A DNA stretch of 64,000 nt. Origin: Bacteroidia bacterium. GTDB taxonomy: Bacteria > Bacteroidota > Bacteroidia > B-17B0 > Aurantibacillaceae. Below, in pieces: positions 37,262-45,919 of the stretch. The position numbers and the translations under genes were made by a program. The DNA lies in the NCBI GenBank assembly GCA_016787705.1, contig JAEUTP010000015.1, positions 62,001 through 126,000 on the forward strand. The letters are read 5' to 3'. How positions within the stretch are numbered: position 1 is the stretch's first letter; every line of letters begins with the position of its first letter. Below the pieces are notes generated by a model. The model was not told the origin of the DNA. It saw nothing but the letters and a program-made list of their open reading frames with translations, and searched no databases.

Positions 37262-39358
37262 ATGTCTTCGATGAATTTAGTTCTTAACAGGACTAGTTAT
37301 TGTTTTTTATTTTTTTTCGCCACGCTTCTTTTTGTACCTGCGCAGGAAGACAATAAAGACGAGCTGGTATCGGGCTACATAAAAGTTTTAACCTCGCTTT
37401 GGGAAACATCTAACACAAAAACATTTGATACTTATATTGTAGATTCTACATTAACGCTGAAAACTGAACCGTTTAAAGTAATTAGTGACTCTGGTATTTA
37501 TCTTCAAAAAGAATTATTGCTTAAGCAAAATCATTTGCAACAACGCATCAACAAAAAAGATTTTGGATTGAAATATACATTAAACTATCAGGAAAATTTT
37601 AATTCACCCGTTGCTGATCCTTTAGAAATTGTTGTGTTTAAACGCCGAGCTGTTACAGGCTTTGAGTGGGACATTTTAAAAAGCGGTTTTTATGAAAGCA
37701 GAACAAAAAATAAAATTTTAAAATTGGAAGCCGAGGCGCTTGTAAAAAAACAATACACAAGCAACTTAAATGCTTTTACGGCGAAAAACACAGAACAAAT
37801 AATTCGCCATTTTAATGAAAAGAAAATTGACATTTTAAATGCAAGAAAAAAATTGAACGATGAGCAAACGGTAACCGTTGAAAAACTCTGGTCAATTAAG
37901 CATATTACAAAAGATGATTATTTAAAAGCTATTCAAAACACTACAGATATTAATGCTCAATATAACTTGTATAGAAATTACAACGAGGTTCAATTACCAA
38001 ACAGATCAAATTTTGATTTTGATCTTCCCATCTTGGATCTTGACCTTGCCAAACTTTTTCAAAGCGCCAATGTAACCCCGGTTGATACTTCGGCGCTTGT
38101 TCCAAATAGTCAAATTGCAAAACTTAAGTCGTCATTTATAAACGATATAAGTCTTAGCACTTATGCACGTTATAGTTACTACGATGTTTATAACGCCGGC
38201 TCTCCAAACCGTTCATTTCTATCGCTAGGCATGAATCTATCTGTGCCATTAACGTTTAATCAAAAAGAAAAAAGAGAATACTACACCATACAAGGACAGA
38301 TAGTAAACCAAAAAGAAGAAGTGGTTAATCATGACATACAGATAAACCTTTTAAACTATTATTACGAATACCAATATAAATTAAAACAATTTAAAAACTT
38401 ATATCATAAACGATTGGTGTTTTTAGAATTGCTGCGTACCGAGCGCGTAAAGAATGATCTGCATGATATGGAATTTAACCCAAACACCGCGCTTTTTATT
38501 TTGGACGATTACTGGAGCAATGCTATTGAGTTATTGGATCTTAAACAGGACATGTATAAAATTTTGTTGACGCTAAAAACAAAACTACCAAACGTTAGTA
38601 CAACCGATTATACAAAACCGCTTAACTTAAACAACCTCAACATTGCCTGGTCAAACCCTCCGTTTAAAGCTGTGTATGTTTGGAGCGATGCCTTTAAAAA
38701 TCATTCACAAACTGTAATTAATGAATACTGCAAAGTAAATGAGTTTAACCCGATCATACTTTCATACAACACATCTAAAGTTTATTTACAGGATGTTTCT
38801 GAATTTATTTCTAAAAATTATACTTCCAACATTCATTTAATGCTTGGCAGTAACAAATTATTGAACACAGGTGTTATTGGTTATTTAGATACTTTAAAAA
38901 GCAATGTTAAGCTTTCGTTTGTAAAAGGCATTCATTTAGACCTTGAGCCACACACTTTAAAGGATTTTAAAGAAAACAAAGAAAAAGCCTTTGAAAATTA
39001 TATTGCCATTGTTAAGCAGGCCAAAAAATTTGCAAATGATAACAAATTAGAACTGTCAGTATCCATCCCTTTAAGTTATCCTGAAAGTGTATTGGAAGAA
39101 TTAAACAAAACCTGTAACACCATTTATTTAATGGCCTACGAAAATGTTGATGTAGATTTTATCATCAAAAAATCTGCCGAAGAAAAAACCATCTTAAAAA
39201 CAAAATGTGTTTTAGCTTTGCGCACAAAAGATTTTGATAACAGAACAGATATGGATCAGCTCTTTAAAAAATTAGGTTTTGAAAAAACGGCATATCACGA
39301 TTTGGATGACCTTATCAAATTTGATAACACAAGTATTAACGTGAAGGAAGAAAAGTAA
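37262..39358 (+). CDS. outer-membrane TolC-like protein fused to a glycoside-hydrolase-like barrel
   Basis: The protein (about 698 residues) has a signal peptide (SYCFLFFFATLLFVPAQ), a TolC-like region (about 30-450) with long amphipathic helices and beta segments (DISLSTYARYSYYD; FLSLGMNLSVPLTF), and a C-terminal TIM-barrel-like domain (about 470-698). The C-terminal domain contains VKGIHLDLEPHTLKDF, with the acidic pair Asp560/Glu562 as in GH18- or GHL-type barrels, and TIYLMAYENVDVDF near a later strand. I use ATG 37262 (or 37271); the longer TTG-started frame from 37205 would put 19 residues before the signal. It opens a four-gene operon with a HlyD-like adaptor 1 bp downstream. Both domain calls rest on pattern, not on a database match. 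Confidence 0.65.
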   Translation: MSSMNLVLNRTSYCFLFFFATLLFVPAQEDNKDELVSGYIKVLTSLWETSNTKTFDTYIVDSTLTLKTEPFKVISDSGIYLQKELLLKQNHLQQRINKKDFGLKYTLNYQENFNSPVADPLEIVVFKRRAVTGFEWDILKSGFYESRTKNKILKLEAEALVKKQYTSNLNAFTAKNTEQIIRHFNEKKIDILNARKKLNDEQTVTVEKLWSIKHITKDDYLKAIQNTTDINAQYNLYRNYNEVQLPNRSNFDFDLPILDLDLAKLFQSANVTPVDTSALVPNSQIAKLKSSFINDISLSTYARYSYYDVYNAGSPNRSFLSLGMNLSVPLTFNQKEKREYYTIQGQIVNQKEEVVNHDIQINLLNYYYEYQYKLKQFKNLYHKRLVFLELLRTERVKNDLHDMEFNPNTALFILDDYWSNAIELLDLKQDMYKILLTLKTKLPNVSTTDYTKPLNLNNLNIAWSNPPFKAVYVWSDAFKNHSQTVINEYCKVNEFNPIILSYNTSKVYLQDVSEFISKNYTSNIHLMLGSNKLLNTGVIGYLDTLKSNVKLSFVKGIHLDLEPHTLKDFKENKEKAFENYIAIVKQAKKFANDNKLELSVSIPLSYPESVLEELNKTCNTIYLMAYENVDVDFIIKKSAEEKTILKTKCVLALRTKDFDNRTDMDQLFKKLGFEKTAYHDLDDLIKFDNTSINVKEEK

Positions 39359-39359
39359 A

Positions 39360-40487
39360 ATGAAAAGTGTAAACTTTCAAAGGAACAAAGCATTAATAAG
39401 AGTTGTTAATGAACAAAAAGTAAAAAAACAACGCAACTGGGATAGGATTCTGTATTTAGGCCTTCTTGGTCTGTTTCTTGTATTTGTAATTTATTATTTG
39501 GTAACAAAATATTTATTTATTCATGCTTACGGCCATGTTATTATCGAAAGCACACGTATTCGTTTAACCGACGACGCGCGCATTATTGAGTTTTATGTAA
39601 AAGAAGGAGACAGAATAGAGCAAAACGACACACTTTTTTCTTACGCTTTAGATAGAGATGATGACATCAGCGGCAACTCATCCTATGCGCAATCGGTTAA
39701 TATTGGCTCAATAGAAGGTGGCTCGCGTGATGATTGGTGGGTAAAAGAAATTTATGCTTTAAAGAAAAAAATAGCTTTAAATAATATTGAGATCTCAGAG
39801 AACGAGAATTTAATTTCAGGTTATAAGAAAGAAATAAAACGCATTTCAAACGAAGTTATTTTAGATGTATTACCAAAAACACGTTTAGAATATATTCAAA
39901 ACGAAATGGTAAACCTTCACGTTCAAAACAAAAAACTCGAAAAAGAAAATAAAGAACTTAACAGCTTAATGAAAAGTCTTGGCCCTTCTAAAAAAACAAG
40001 AAAAATTAACGGCGTTAATATCCGTACCAAAAAAGGCGGTGGCGGCGCAGGCGACAAACAAGGGGTACAAAGATTAGATTTTAGCGAAGAGCTGTTAACG
40101 CAGGCAAAATATTTTAGATCGCCGGTTAACGGTATTGCCACGCGTATTTATATTCATACTTATGAAACCGCTTTAAAAAGCGAAGAAATAATGGCCGTTC
40201 ATGAAGGAGAGCCCGCTTACATTAAAGCTTATTTTGAACAGGAGGATCTTCGTCATTTTAAAGAAGGTGATCTTTTTTCAATCGAGTTTCCAGATGGAAC
40301 AGTAAGCAAAGGCATTTTAAAGCGTTTTTATATTGCCACCTATACTTTACCTGAAGAATTTCAGAAAAAATATGAACCAACAACCCGTAGTATTGCCGCG
40401 GATATTTATCCGATAGATTCTTTGGAAATAAAGAAATGGAAAACCTTCTACAAAATGAGTGTAGATATTTCTAAACTAAAATTGTAA
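39360..40487 (+). CDS. HlyD/Alg44-like membrane-fusion (adaptor) protein
   Basis: The 375-residue protein has a short cytoplasmic N-terminus, one transmembrane helix (about 30-50), a lipoyl/barrel-sandwich half (IRLTDDARIIEFYVKEGDRI), a coiled-coil hairpin (about 125-215), the returning half (FRSPVNGIATRIYIHTYETA) and a beta-barrel region (AYIKAYFEQEDLRHFKEGD). This is the layout of the periplasmic adaptor of tripartite export systems and of the Alg44 HlyD part. There is no PilZ domain. It is 1 bp after the TolC-like gene and 5 bp before the regulator gene, and no ABC or RND pump is encoded, so the glycosyltransferase is the likely inner-membrane partner. Confidence 0.83.
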   Translation: MKSVNFQRNKALIRVVNEQKVKKQRNWDRILYLGLLGLFLVFVIYYLVTKYLFIHAYGHVIIESTRIRLTDDARIIEFYVKEGDRIEQNDTLFSYALDRDDDISGNSSYAQSVNIGSIEGGSRDDWWVKEIYALKKKIALNNIEISENENLISGYKKEIKRISNEVILDVLPKTRLEYIQNEMVNLHVQNKKLEKENKELNSLMKSLGPSKKTRKINGVNIRTKKGGGGAGDKQGVQRLDFSEELLTQAKYFRSPVNGIATRIYIHTYETALKSEEIMAVHEGEPAYIKAYFEQEDLRHFKEGDLFSIEFPDGTVSKGILKRFYIATYTLPEEFQKKYEPTTRSIAADIYPIDSLEIKKWKTFYKMSVDISKLKL

Positions 40488-40492
40488 TTGTG

Positions 40493-41932
40493 ATGGAGAC
40501 ATTAGTAAAAAACAAGTTTGAGTTCCACAACAACGTTCTAAATTTTTCGAATAAGGTATTTTATTATATCGAAAGTTTTAGTTCATTAAAAATAGACGCG
40601 CTCGGAAAATACGATGCCATTATTTTAGATGCGCGCGACATTGAATTTGCGCGCATTATTCTGAAAAAATTCAGAAGCCATTCTAACATTGAATTTTATT
40701 TAAAACCCATTTTTTTAATTAACAGCAAAAGTAACGAAGACCCTTTATTAAAAGAGTTGATTGATGGCATTATTGTATCGTTTGATCAGATCCCGGAAAC
40801 AATAAACGACATTAACCAGATAAATTTAAAGACCGCTCAGCTGGAAAGCTCCACATCCAATTCTTTTGAGATACAGTTATTTAAAAAGGTGTTAAACTTT
40901 ATGTTTACCCGCGAAACAAATACGTTTACGCCTCACACAGACATTAATTCGGCAATGGGTTACTGTTATCCTACAGTATCTGTAAATTTTGAAACCTTCG
41001 AAGAAGTAAAAGTATTGGAGCTATTAGAATGGGCAGAAAAAGAAAATTTGATCTGGCCTGATTTTTTTGATCGTGTTTATTTATGTAATAACTGTAAAGG
41101 TGGCCATTTATCTTATCGCGAGATCTGTCCCCATTGCGACTCTGCGAACATGCGCTCTGAAGATCTTGTACATCATTTTCCTTGCGGTTATATTGGTGCT
41201 ATAAGCGATTTTAAGAATAATGTAGATACGGTTTTAAACTGCCCAAAATGCACAAAAAATTTAAGGCATATCGGCGTTGATTATGATAAGCCTTCTATTA
41301 TCAATCATTGTCAAAATTGTAATGAGGTTTTCCAGGATTATTTGGTAAAGGCCAAATGTACACATTGCAAAACAGATAGTGATGTTCAGTTCTTACTTTC
41401 TAAAAATATAAACGTTTACAAGCTTACTAAAAAAGGAAGAACAGCCGCCGTGGGTGGAATTTCCGCATCTGATTTTACTTTAAGTGATGAGGTTTTTGGA
41501 ACGGTGAATTTAAAAACATTTGCCACCATGATGCATTACGAACAAGAGCGTATAAAAAATAACACTTTGTTAAATGCCAATGTAGTAATTATTTATATTG
41601 AAAATATTTTTGATCTCTATCGAAAAATTGGTAAATCGAAAGAGCGTGAATTACTTGCAGAATTCGTGAACATTGTACGTGATAATATTACCCCTGCCGA
41701 TTTTATTTGTATTAATAACCCATCAGTACTAAGTGTTTGTATTAATGATGCGCCTTTGGCAAATGCCGAGTTAATGGTTTCAAAAATCAGTAATAAACTA
41801 AAAGAACTGGTTGCAAATAATTTTGATGGATTTGAATTGAATATATTAACACAAACCGAAATATTAAGTAAAGAACAATCTTTCGATAAACAATTGCATC
41901 ATTTAATTAAAGATATTGTTGAGAAGGGATGA
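40493..41932 (+). CDS. TackOD1-type zinc-ribbon regulator with degenerate GGDEF-like domain
   Basis: The 479-residue cytosolic protein has a receiver-like N-terminus (KYDAIILDARDIEFARIIL), a helical linker, then a cysteine-rich region (about 198-292). This region has CxxC pairs at about 198/201, 212/215, 250/253, 273/276 and 289/292, and the segments LSYREICPHCDSANMRSED and LRHIGVDYDKPSI. That matches what I know of the TackOD1 (thaumarchaeal output domain 1) zinc domain. The C-terminal part (about 360-479) has GGDEF-like secondary structure, but the active-site loop reads PADFICINNPSVLSVCI with no GGDEF motif, so cyclase activity is unlikely. GTG 40490 is an alternative start. The stop overlaps the glycosyltransferase start by four bases. 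Confidence 0.78.
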   Translation: METLVKNKFEFHNNVLNFSNKVFYYIESFSSLKIDALGKYDAIILDARDIEFARIILKKFRSHSNIEFYLKPIFLINSKSNEDPLLKELIDGIIVSFDQIPETINDINQINLKTAQLESSTSNSFEIQLFKKVLNFMFTRETNTFTPHTDINSAMGYCYPTVSVNFETFEEVKVLELLEWAEKENLIWPDFFDRVYLCNNCKGGHLSYREICPHCDSANMRSEDLVHHFPCGYIGAISDFKNNVDTVLNCPKCTKNLRHIGVDYDKPSIINHCQNCNEVFQDYLVKAKCTHCKTDSDVQFLLSKNINVYKLTKKGRTAAVGGISASDFTLSDEVFGTVNLKTFATMMHYEQERIKNNTLLNANVVIIYIENIFDLYRKIGKSKERELLAEFVNIVRDNITPADFICINNPSVLSVCINDAPLANAELMVSKISNKLKELVANNFDGFELNILTQTEILSKEQSFDKQLHHLIKDIVEKG

Positions 41933-43239
41933 TAGACGCTTTTGACGAATTTATAAACTACATTACTACGGTTGGTCCGCTAAAATTATTGCGCATCTTC
42001 TGGTTCTTTGTTTTTTTTGAGTTCGCGCGTTTCTTTTTGTTTGAATTATTTGTTGTTATTGTATGGAAAATAAGAGAGCCGGTTCGTAAAAAATTGTATG
42101 CCAACGCGCGCAGAAGATTGTTTATTGAGCGGCCTTTGGTATCTGTTATTGTGCCAGGAAAAAACGAGGGACTGCATATTTATAAATTAGCCAACTCCCT
42201 TAAAGAACAAACTTATAAAAATTTTGAATTTATTGTTATTGACGACGGATCTGATGATGATACGGAGCGCATTTGTAAAAGCCTGCAAAAAAACGGGTTC
42301 ATAGATTTGTTTTTAAGAAATGAAGTGCGCGGTGGAAAAGCCTCTGCCGCCAATTTAGGTTACCGCTTTTCAAAAGGCACCATTATCGTTCATTTAGATG
42401 CCGATTGCAGTTATGATAACGATGCGCTCGAAAAAATTATTATTCCGTTTTATTTGGATGATAATGTTGGCTCGGTAGGCGGAAATATTTTAGTGAGAAA
42501 CTATCGCGAAAATTTATGTACCACATTACAAGCAATTGAATATTCTGATACCATTTCTGTTGGCCGCATCACCTCCAGCGCTTTAGGCATTTACCGTGTT
42601 GTATCAGGCGCTTTTGGTGCCTTTAAGCGCGAGGCATTAGACCGCGTGGGCGGCTGGGATATAGGACCCGGGTTGGACGGAGACATTACCGTTAAATTAA
42701 GAAAGTTGGGTTATAGAATTGTGTTTGAGCCGGAAGCCATTTGCCAGACAAGCGTACCAAATTCATTTCGTAAATTGGTAAAACAACGTTTACGCTGGGA
42801 TAAATCTATTATTCGTTTCCGAGTAAGAAAACACCGCGATGTGTTTTATCCTAATGCAACCTTTAGTTTTTCTAATTTTGTGTCTAGTGCCGAGAATATT
42901 ACTTATAACTTGTTGCTAAATATCAAATGGTGGTTCTATTTAATTGATATGGTTATGCATTACACATCTTTATTGTGGTTCATTTTTCCATTTAACATTT
43001 TATTGTATACCATAAATAATTTCTTAAAATTTCTTATCTTTTCTTTATTCCGTAATAGAAAAAATGCGCCTGTTATTTATTTTATTCCTTACCTACCTTT
43101 AATGGTTATTTACTTTGGTTATTATTTACGTTTGGTAAGATCGGTAGCCTATATACAGGAGTTTTTCTTTAAACGCTCTTATAAAGACGCGTGGAATCCT
43201 CAAAAATCTTCATCACACGCTAAAGAGTTAGGCATTTAA
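41929..43239 (+). CDS. processive family-2 glycosyltransferase (exopolysaccharide synthase-like)
   Basis: The 436-residue membrane protein has an N-terminal transmembrane segment (about 18-46), a cytosolic GT2 domain (about 70-300) and three or so C-terminal membrane segments. The processive-synthase motifs are all visible: DDGSDDD, HLDADCS (DxD at 157-159), GLDGDITVKL (TED-like acid), and QRLRW (286-290). It belongs with the Alg8/PgaC/HasA/BcsA type rather than with transferases that add a single sugar. It ends the four-gene operon and overlaps the regulator by four bases. The polymer is unknown. Confidence 0.88.
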   Translation: MIDAFDEFINYITTVGPLKLLRIFWFFVFFEFARFFLFELFVVIVWKIREPVRKKLYANARRRLFIERPLVSVIVPGKNEGLHIYKLANSLKEQTYKNFEFIVIDDGSDDDTERICKSLQKNGFIDLFLRNEVRGGKASAANLGYRFSKGTIIVHLDADCSYDNDALEKIIIPFYLDDNVGSVGGNILVRNYRENLCTTLQAIEYSDTISVGRITSSALGIYRVVSGAFGAFKREALDRVGGWDIGPGLDGDITVKLRKLGYRIVFEPEAICQTSVPNSFRKLVKQRLRWDKSIIRFRVRKHRDVFYPNATFSFSNFVSSAENITYNLLLNIKWWFYLIDMVMHYTSLLWFIFPFNILLYTINNFLKFLIFSLFRNRKNAPVIYFIPYLPLMVIYFGYYLRLVRSVAYIQEFFFKRSYKDAWNPQKSSSHAKELGI

Positions 43240-43438
43240 TTTTACTGCCCGCTCTCAGAAAGCAGCACTTTACCGACTAAAAGCGCAGGCTTACGTAAAA
43301 CCAGTTTATTTACACTTTTAGTTACTGTAATTTTACATTGTTATTAATAACTCAAACTAAAAAAATGGAGTGGATCATAGATCACTTCACTATTAATTTA
43401 AAAACTAAAAAATGATAAAATAACTTTTAAAAACAGTA

Positions 43439-43717
43439 TTGGCGGGCGTTTTAGCCGGAGTAGCCTTATTTATGATGCCCTTTTTATTAATTAAAGTGCT
43501 CATCTTTTTCTTATTAATTAAAGCAATTTTTCGCTTAATGGGCGGACGCAGGCGCCATCACCACTGGCAATATGCTTATGCTCATAAATATAAGAACATG
43601 AGCGAGGAAGAGCGTGCGGCTTTTATGCTAAAGTATAATAATCGCTGCGGATGGAATTCAAAATGGGAACATTGCGAACCGGAAAGCGAAGGCAAAAACA
43701 AAACAACAAACATTTAA
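43439..43717 (+). CDS. small membrane protein, 5' end interrupted by a stop
   Basis: The 92-residue frame begins with TTG and has one or two hydrophobic segments (LAGVLAGVALFMMPFLLI; LIFFLLIKAIFRLM), then a basic/His-rich stretch (GGRRRHHHWQYAYAHKYK) and an acidic tail (MSEEERAAFMLKYNNRCGW). In the same frame upstream, ATG at 43412 reads ATG ATA AAA TAA, followed by CTT TTA AAA ACA GTA. The natural start would thus give MIK-stop-LLKTVLAG, suggesting a nonsense change at codon 4 and a restart at TTG 43439. I do not recognise a family. Confidence 0.5.
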   Translation: MAGVLAGVALFMMPFLLIKVLIFFLLIKAIFRLMGGRRRHHHWQYAYAHKYKNMSEEERAAFMLKYNNRCGWNSKWEHCEPESEGKNKTTNI

Positions 43718-43733
43718 TGTAAAAAAATTACTT

Positions 43734-43937
43734 ATGAAAAAAGGAACAAAAATAACAGTGTTTATAGCCAGCATGGCATTAACTGTAGGAAGCTTATTTG
43801 CATTTGTTGGTCCGCGCCATTGCGGACAACATGGCGTTTACAGGCATTGTAATAAAGCGAACGGTTATACTGATCATCATGGGAATTGTGTAAATTGGAA
43901 CGATCGCTCTGATGTCGACGGCGCAAGGGTAAATTAG
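43734..43937 (+). CDS. small secreted His/Cys-rich protein
   Basis: The 67-residue protein has a signal peptide (VFIASMALTVGSLFAF) and a short mature part rich in His and Cys (RHCGQHGVYRHCN and DHHGNCVNW), which could bind metal. It begins 17 bp after the preceding small membrane protein gene, and the two may form a unit downstream of the polysaccharide operon. No family is recognised. A TGTCA-armed hairpin follows. Confidence 0.55.
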   Translation: MKKGTKITVFIASMALTVGSLFAFVGPRHCGQHGVYRHCNKANGYTDHHGNCVNWNDRSDVDGARVN

Positions 43938-43946
43938 AAAAATGTT

Positions 43947-44002
43947 TGTCAGTTTGAGCGGAGCCGGAATCTGTCTGCTTCTCGACTCCGCCCGAAGTGA
44001 CA
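43947..44002. repeat. extragenic palindrome with TGTCA arms; possible terminator
   Basis: TGTCAGTTTGAGCGGAG (43947-43963) pairs with CTCCGCCCGAAGTGACA (43986-44002) in 13 of 17 positions, followed by GTTTTTT. It lies between convergent genes. The sequence resembles the dispersed element at 18921-18978. Confidence 0.55.
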
Positions 44003-44017
44003 GTTTTTTAAAATCAT

Positions 44018-45658
44018 TTAAACGATCTCTGCTTTACTTGTACCGTTGTATTGAATAACAAGATGATGATCTTCCTTCCTGATCTTATTTTCGTTTGAGA
44101 AAGCTTTATAATCAAAATTAAGAGGCAAAATAACGTAACGGTATTTATGGTGATTTAATTTTCGTTGTTCTATTACTTTAAACTTCTCGGTATGCTCCAA
44201 CTCTTCCAAAAACAATTCTTTTGGTTTTACTTTAAAGTGTAAATAGTAATCTACGGCAATTAACTGTTTTATTACAGGGTCGGCATTGTATTCATTATTT
44301 ACAAATTGGGTAATAATATCAAACACATCGGTTAATGAGTATTTATGATAATCGCGTTGGGTACCAAAATGTTTTCCAAGACCCAATAAAAAATTAAAAA
44401 TGCTGTAATGTGCGGCAACGTATTTTAAAGTATTAATTGCTTTTTTACCGTTCCAGTAAATTTCCAAAGCGTGCTCTAACTTTACTATATCTGCCAGCTG
44501 TTGCTTTGATAAATAATTACTTTCTATTATCTGATAAGGTGGCATGGGATCAAACACAAAACCATGTTCTTTATACTTGGTTCGTACAGGTGTTCCTTTT
44601 AAGAATTTTAAAAAACCCAATTGCATTTCCGGTGCAAATAATTTAAAAACTTCTTCAATACTGTATTTAATATCTTCCCACTCATCTAAAGCCAAACCAA
44701 CAATAAGATCCAGATGCATTTCTATCTTGTAATCTAATTGCTTAATAATGCTTTTTGTTTTCTCAAAACTCTGTTTACGACTTACCTGTAAATTTGCTTT
44801 TTGATTTACAGTTTGTATTCCAATCTCGAAACGAAACAATCCTTTAGGAACATGCTCGTGAATAAAATTAATAATATCAGGATGTAAAATATCAGCTGTT
44901 ATCTCAAACTGAAAAACATTTTGCGGACGATAATTCTCTAAAATAAATTTAAAAATATCAATTGTAAAATCACGCTTTATATTAAAAGTACGATCTAAGA
45001 ACTTAACTACTTTACCGTGCTGCATCATAAACAACAAGGTTGCTTTAATGCTTTCGTTAGGCAAATAACGCACCTTATTATCAAGGCTAGCTAAACAAAA
45101 CTCGCATTTATAAGGGCAGCCACGCGATGTTTCTATGTATAATACTTTATTGCCCAAACTTTCCACATCGTCAAACTTATAGGGCATACTATTCTCAAAC
45201 TGTTTAAGATCGAACACGGGTGCTTGTGGGTTTACCAAAACCTTTCCGTCCTTTTTTCTTACAAGGTTAGGCACATGATCTACATTAGGAAACGAATTAA
45301 TAAATTCTTTAAACGGCGTTTCGCCCTCGCCCACTATAATATAATCTATGTAAGATAATGCAATTACTTCTTCGTATTCGTAACTTACTTCGGGGCCGCC
45401 TAATAAAATTTTTATTTCCGGATTTATCGCTTTAATTCTTTTTATTACATCCAGGGTTTGTGTAATATTCCATATATAACAACTAAAAGCAACAACATCA
45501 TAAGTGGCGCATTCAACAGCAACTTCATCTTTAGGTTCTTTAATGGTAAATTCTTTCCACTCAAGGCCATCATGCTCGCAGTTTAATTCGTACAACAATC
45601 TTATTGCAAGATTTGTATGAATGTATTTAGCGTTAAGTGTTGTAAGTAATATGCGCAT
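44018..45658 (-). CDS. B12-binding-domain radical SAM protein
   Basis: The 546-residue protein starts with a cobalamin-binding-like Rossmann domain (RILLTTLNAKYIHTNLAIR; IKILLGGPEVSYEYEEV), then a radical SAM core with the [4Fe-4S] motif SRGCPYKCEFCLAS, then a C-terminal extension resembling DUF4080. I use ATG 45658, where the family N-terminus begins (MRILLTTLNAKY); an ORF extension up to 45787 has no similarity. The substrate is unknown; radical SAM proteins of this kind often act as methylases or in anaerobic metabolism. Confidence 0.88.
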   Translation of the reverse strand: MRILLTTLNAKYIHTNLAIRLLYELNCEHDGLEWKEFTIKEPKDEVAVECATYDVVAFSCYIWNITQTLDVIKRIKAINPEIKILLGGPEVSYEYEEVIALSYIDYIIVGEGETPFKEFINSFPNVDHVPNLVRKKDGKVLVNPQAPVFDLKQFENSMPYKFDDVESLGNKVLYIETSRGCPYKCEFCLASLDNKVRYLPNESIKATLLFMMQHGKVVKFLDRTFNIKRDFTIDIFKFILENYRPQNVFQFEITADILHPDIINFIHEHVPKGLFRFEIGIQTVNQKANLQVSRKQSFEKTKSIIKQLDYKIEMHLDLIVGLALDEWEDIKYSIEEVFKLFAPEMQLGFLKFLKGTPVRTKYKEHGFVFDPMPPYQIIESNYLSKQQLADIVKLEHALEIYWNGKKAINTLKYVAAHYSIFNFLLGLGKHFGTQRDYHKYSLTDVFDIITQFVNNEYNADPVIKQLIAVDYYLHFKVKPKELFLEELEHTEKFKVIEQRKLNHHKYRYVILPLNFDYKAFSNENKIRKEDHHLVIQYNGTSKAEIV

Positions 45659-45832
45659 GGCGTGTAAAGATACAATTTTATACAGTTTTTTAAGACTAAA
45701 AGATTTAGAATAGTTTTGTTTTCTTCTATTATTTGGAAATGCCTCAAAAGTATTTAGAACAATGTGTTCGAATGATCGTCTTAACACAAAACGTTTTTTT
45801 GTTCTACAAATTATTTAAAAATCTTACATGTG

Positions 45833-45840
45833 TAGTTTTG
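45833..45840 (+). promoter_or_regulatory. possible promoter -7 element TAGTTTTG
   Basis: TAGTTTTG matches TAnnTTTG and lies 80 bp upstream of the OmpA/PD40 gene in a 261-bp divergent spacer. No well-spaced -33 element is seen. Confidence 0.25.
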
Positions 45841-45919
45841 ATTTTGAAGCGGGATTTTAATTTGTTTTTGTTCGCCATAATTTTACATCAACAAACACTA
45901 ATAAATTAAAAACAATTTT

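Noticed and set aside
45659-45787. N-terminal extension of the radical SAM protein
   Set aside because: The extra 43 residues show no similarity to the family; MRILLTTLNAKY at 45658 is where homologues begin.
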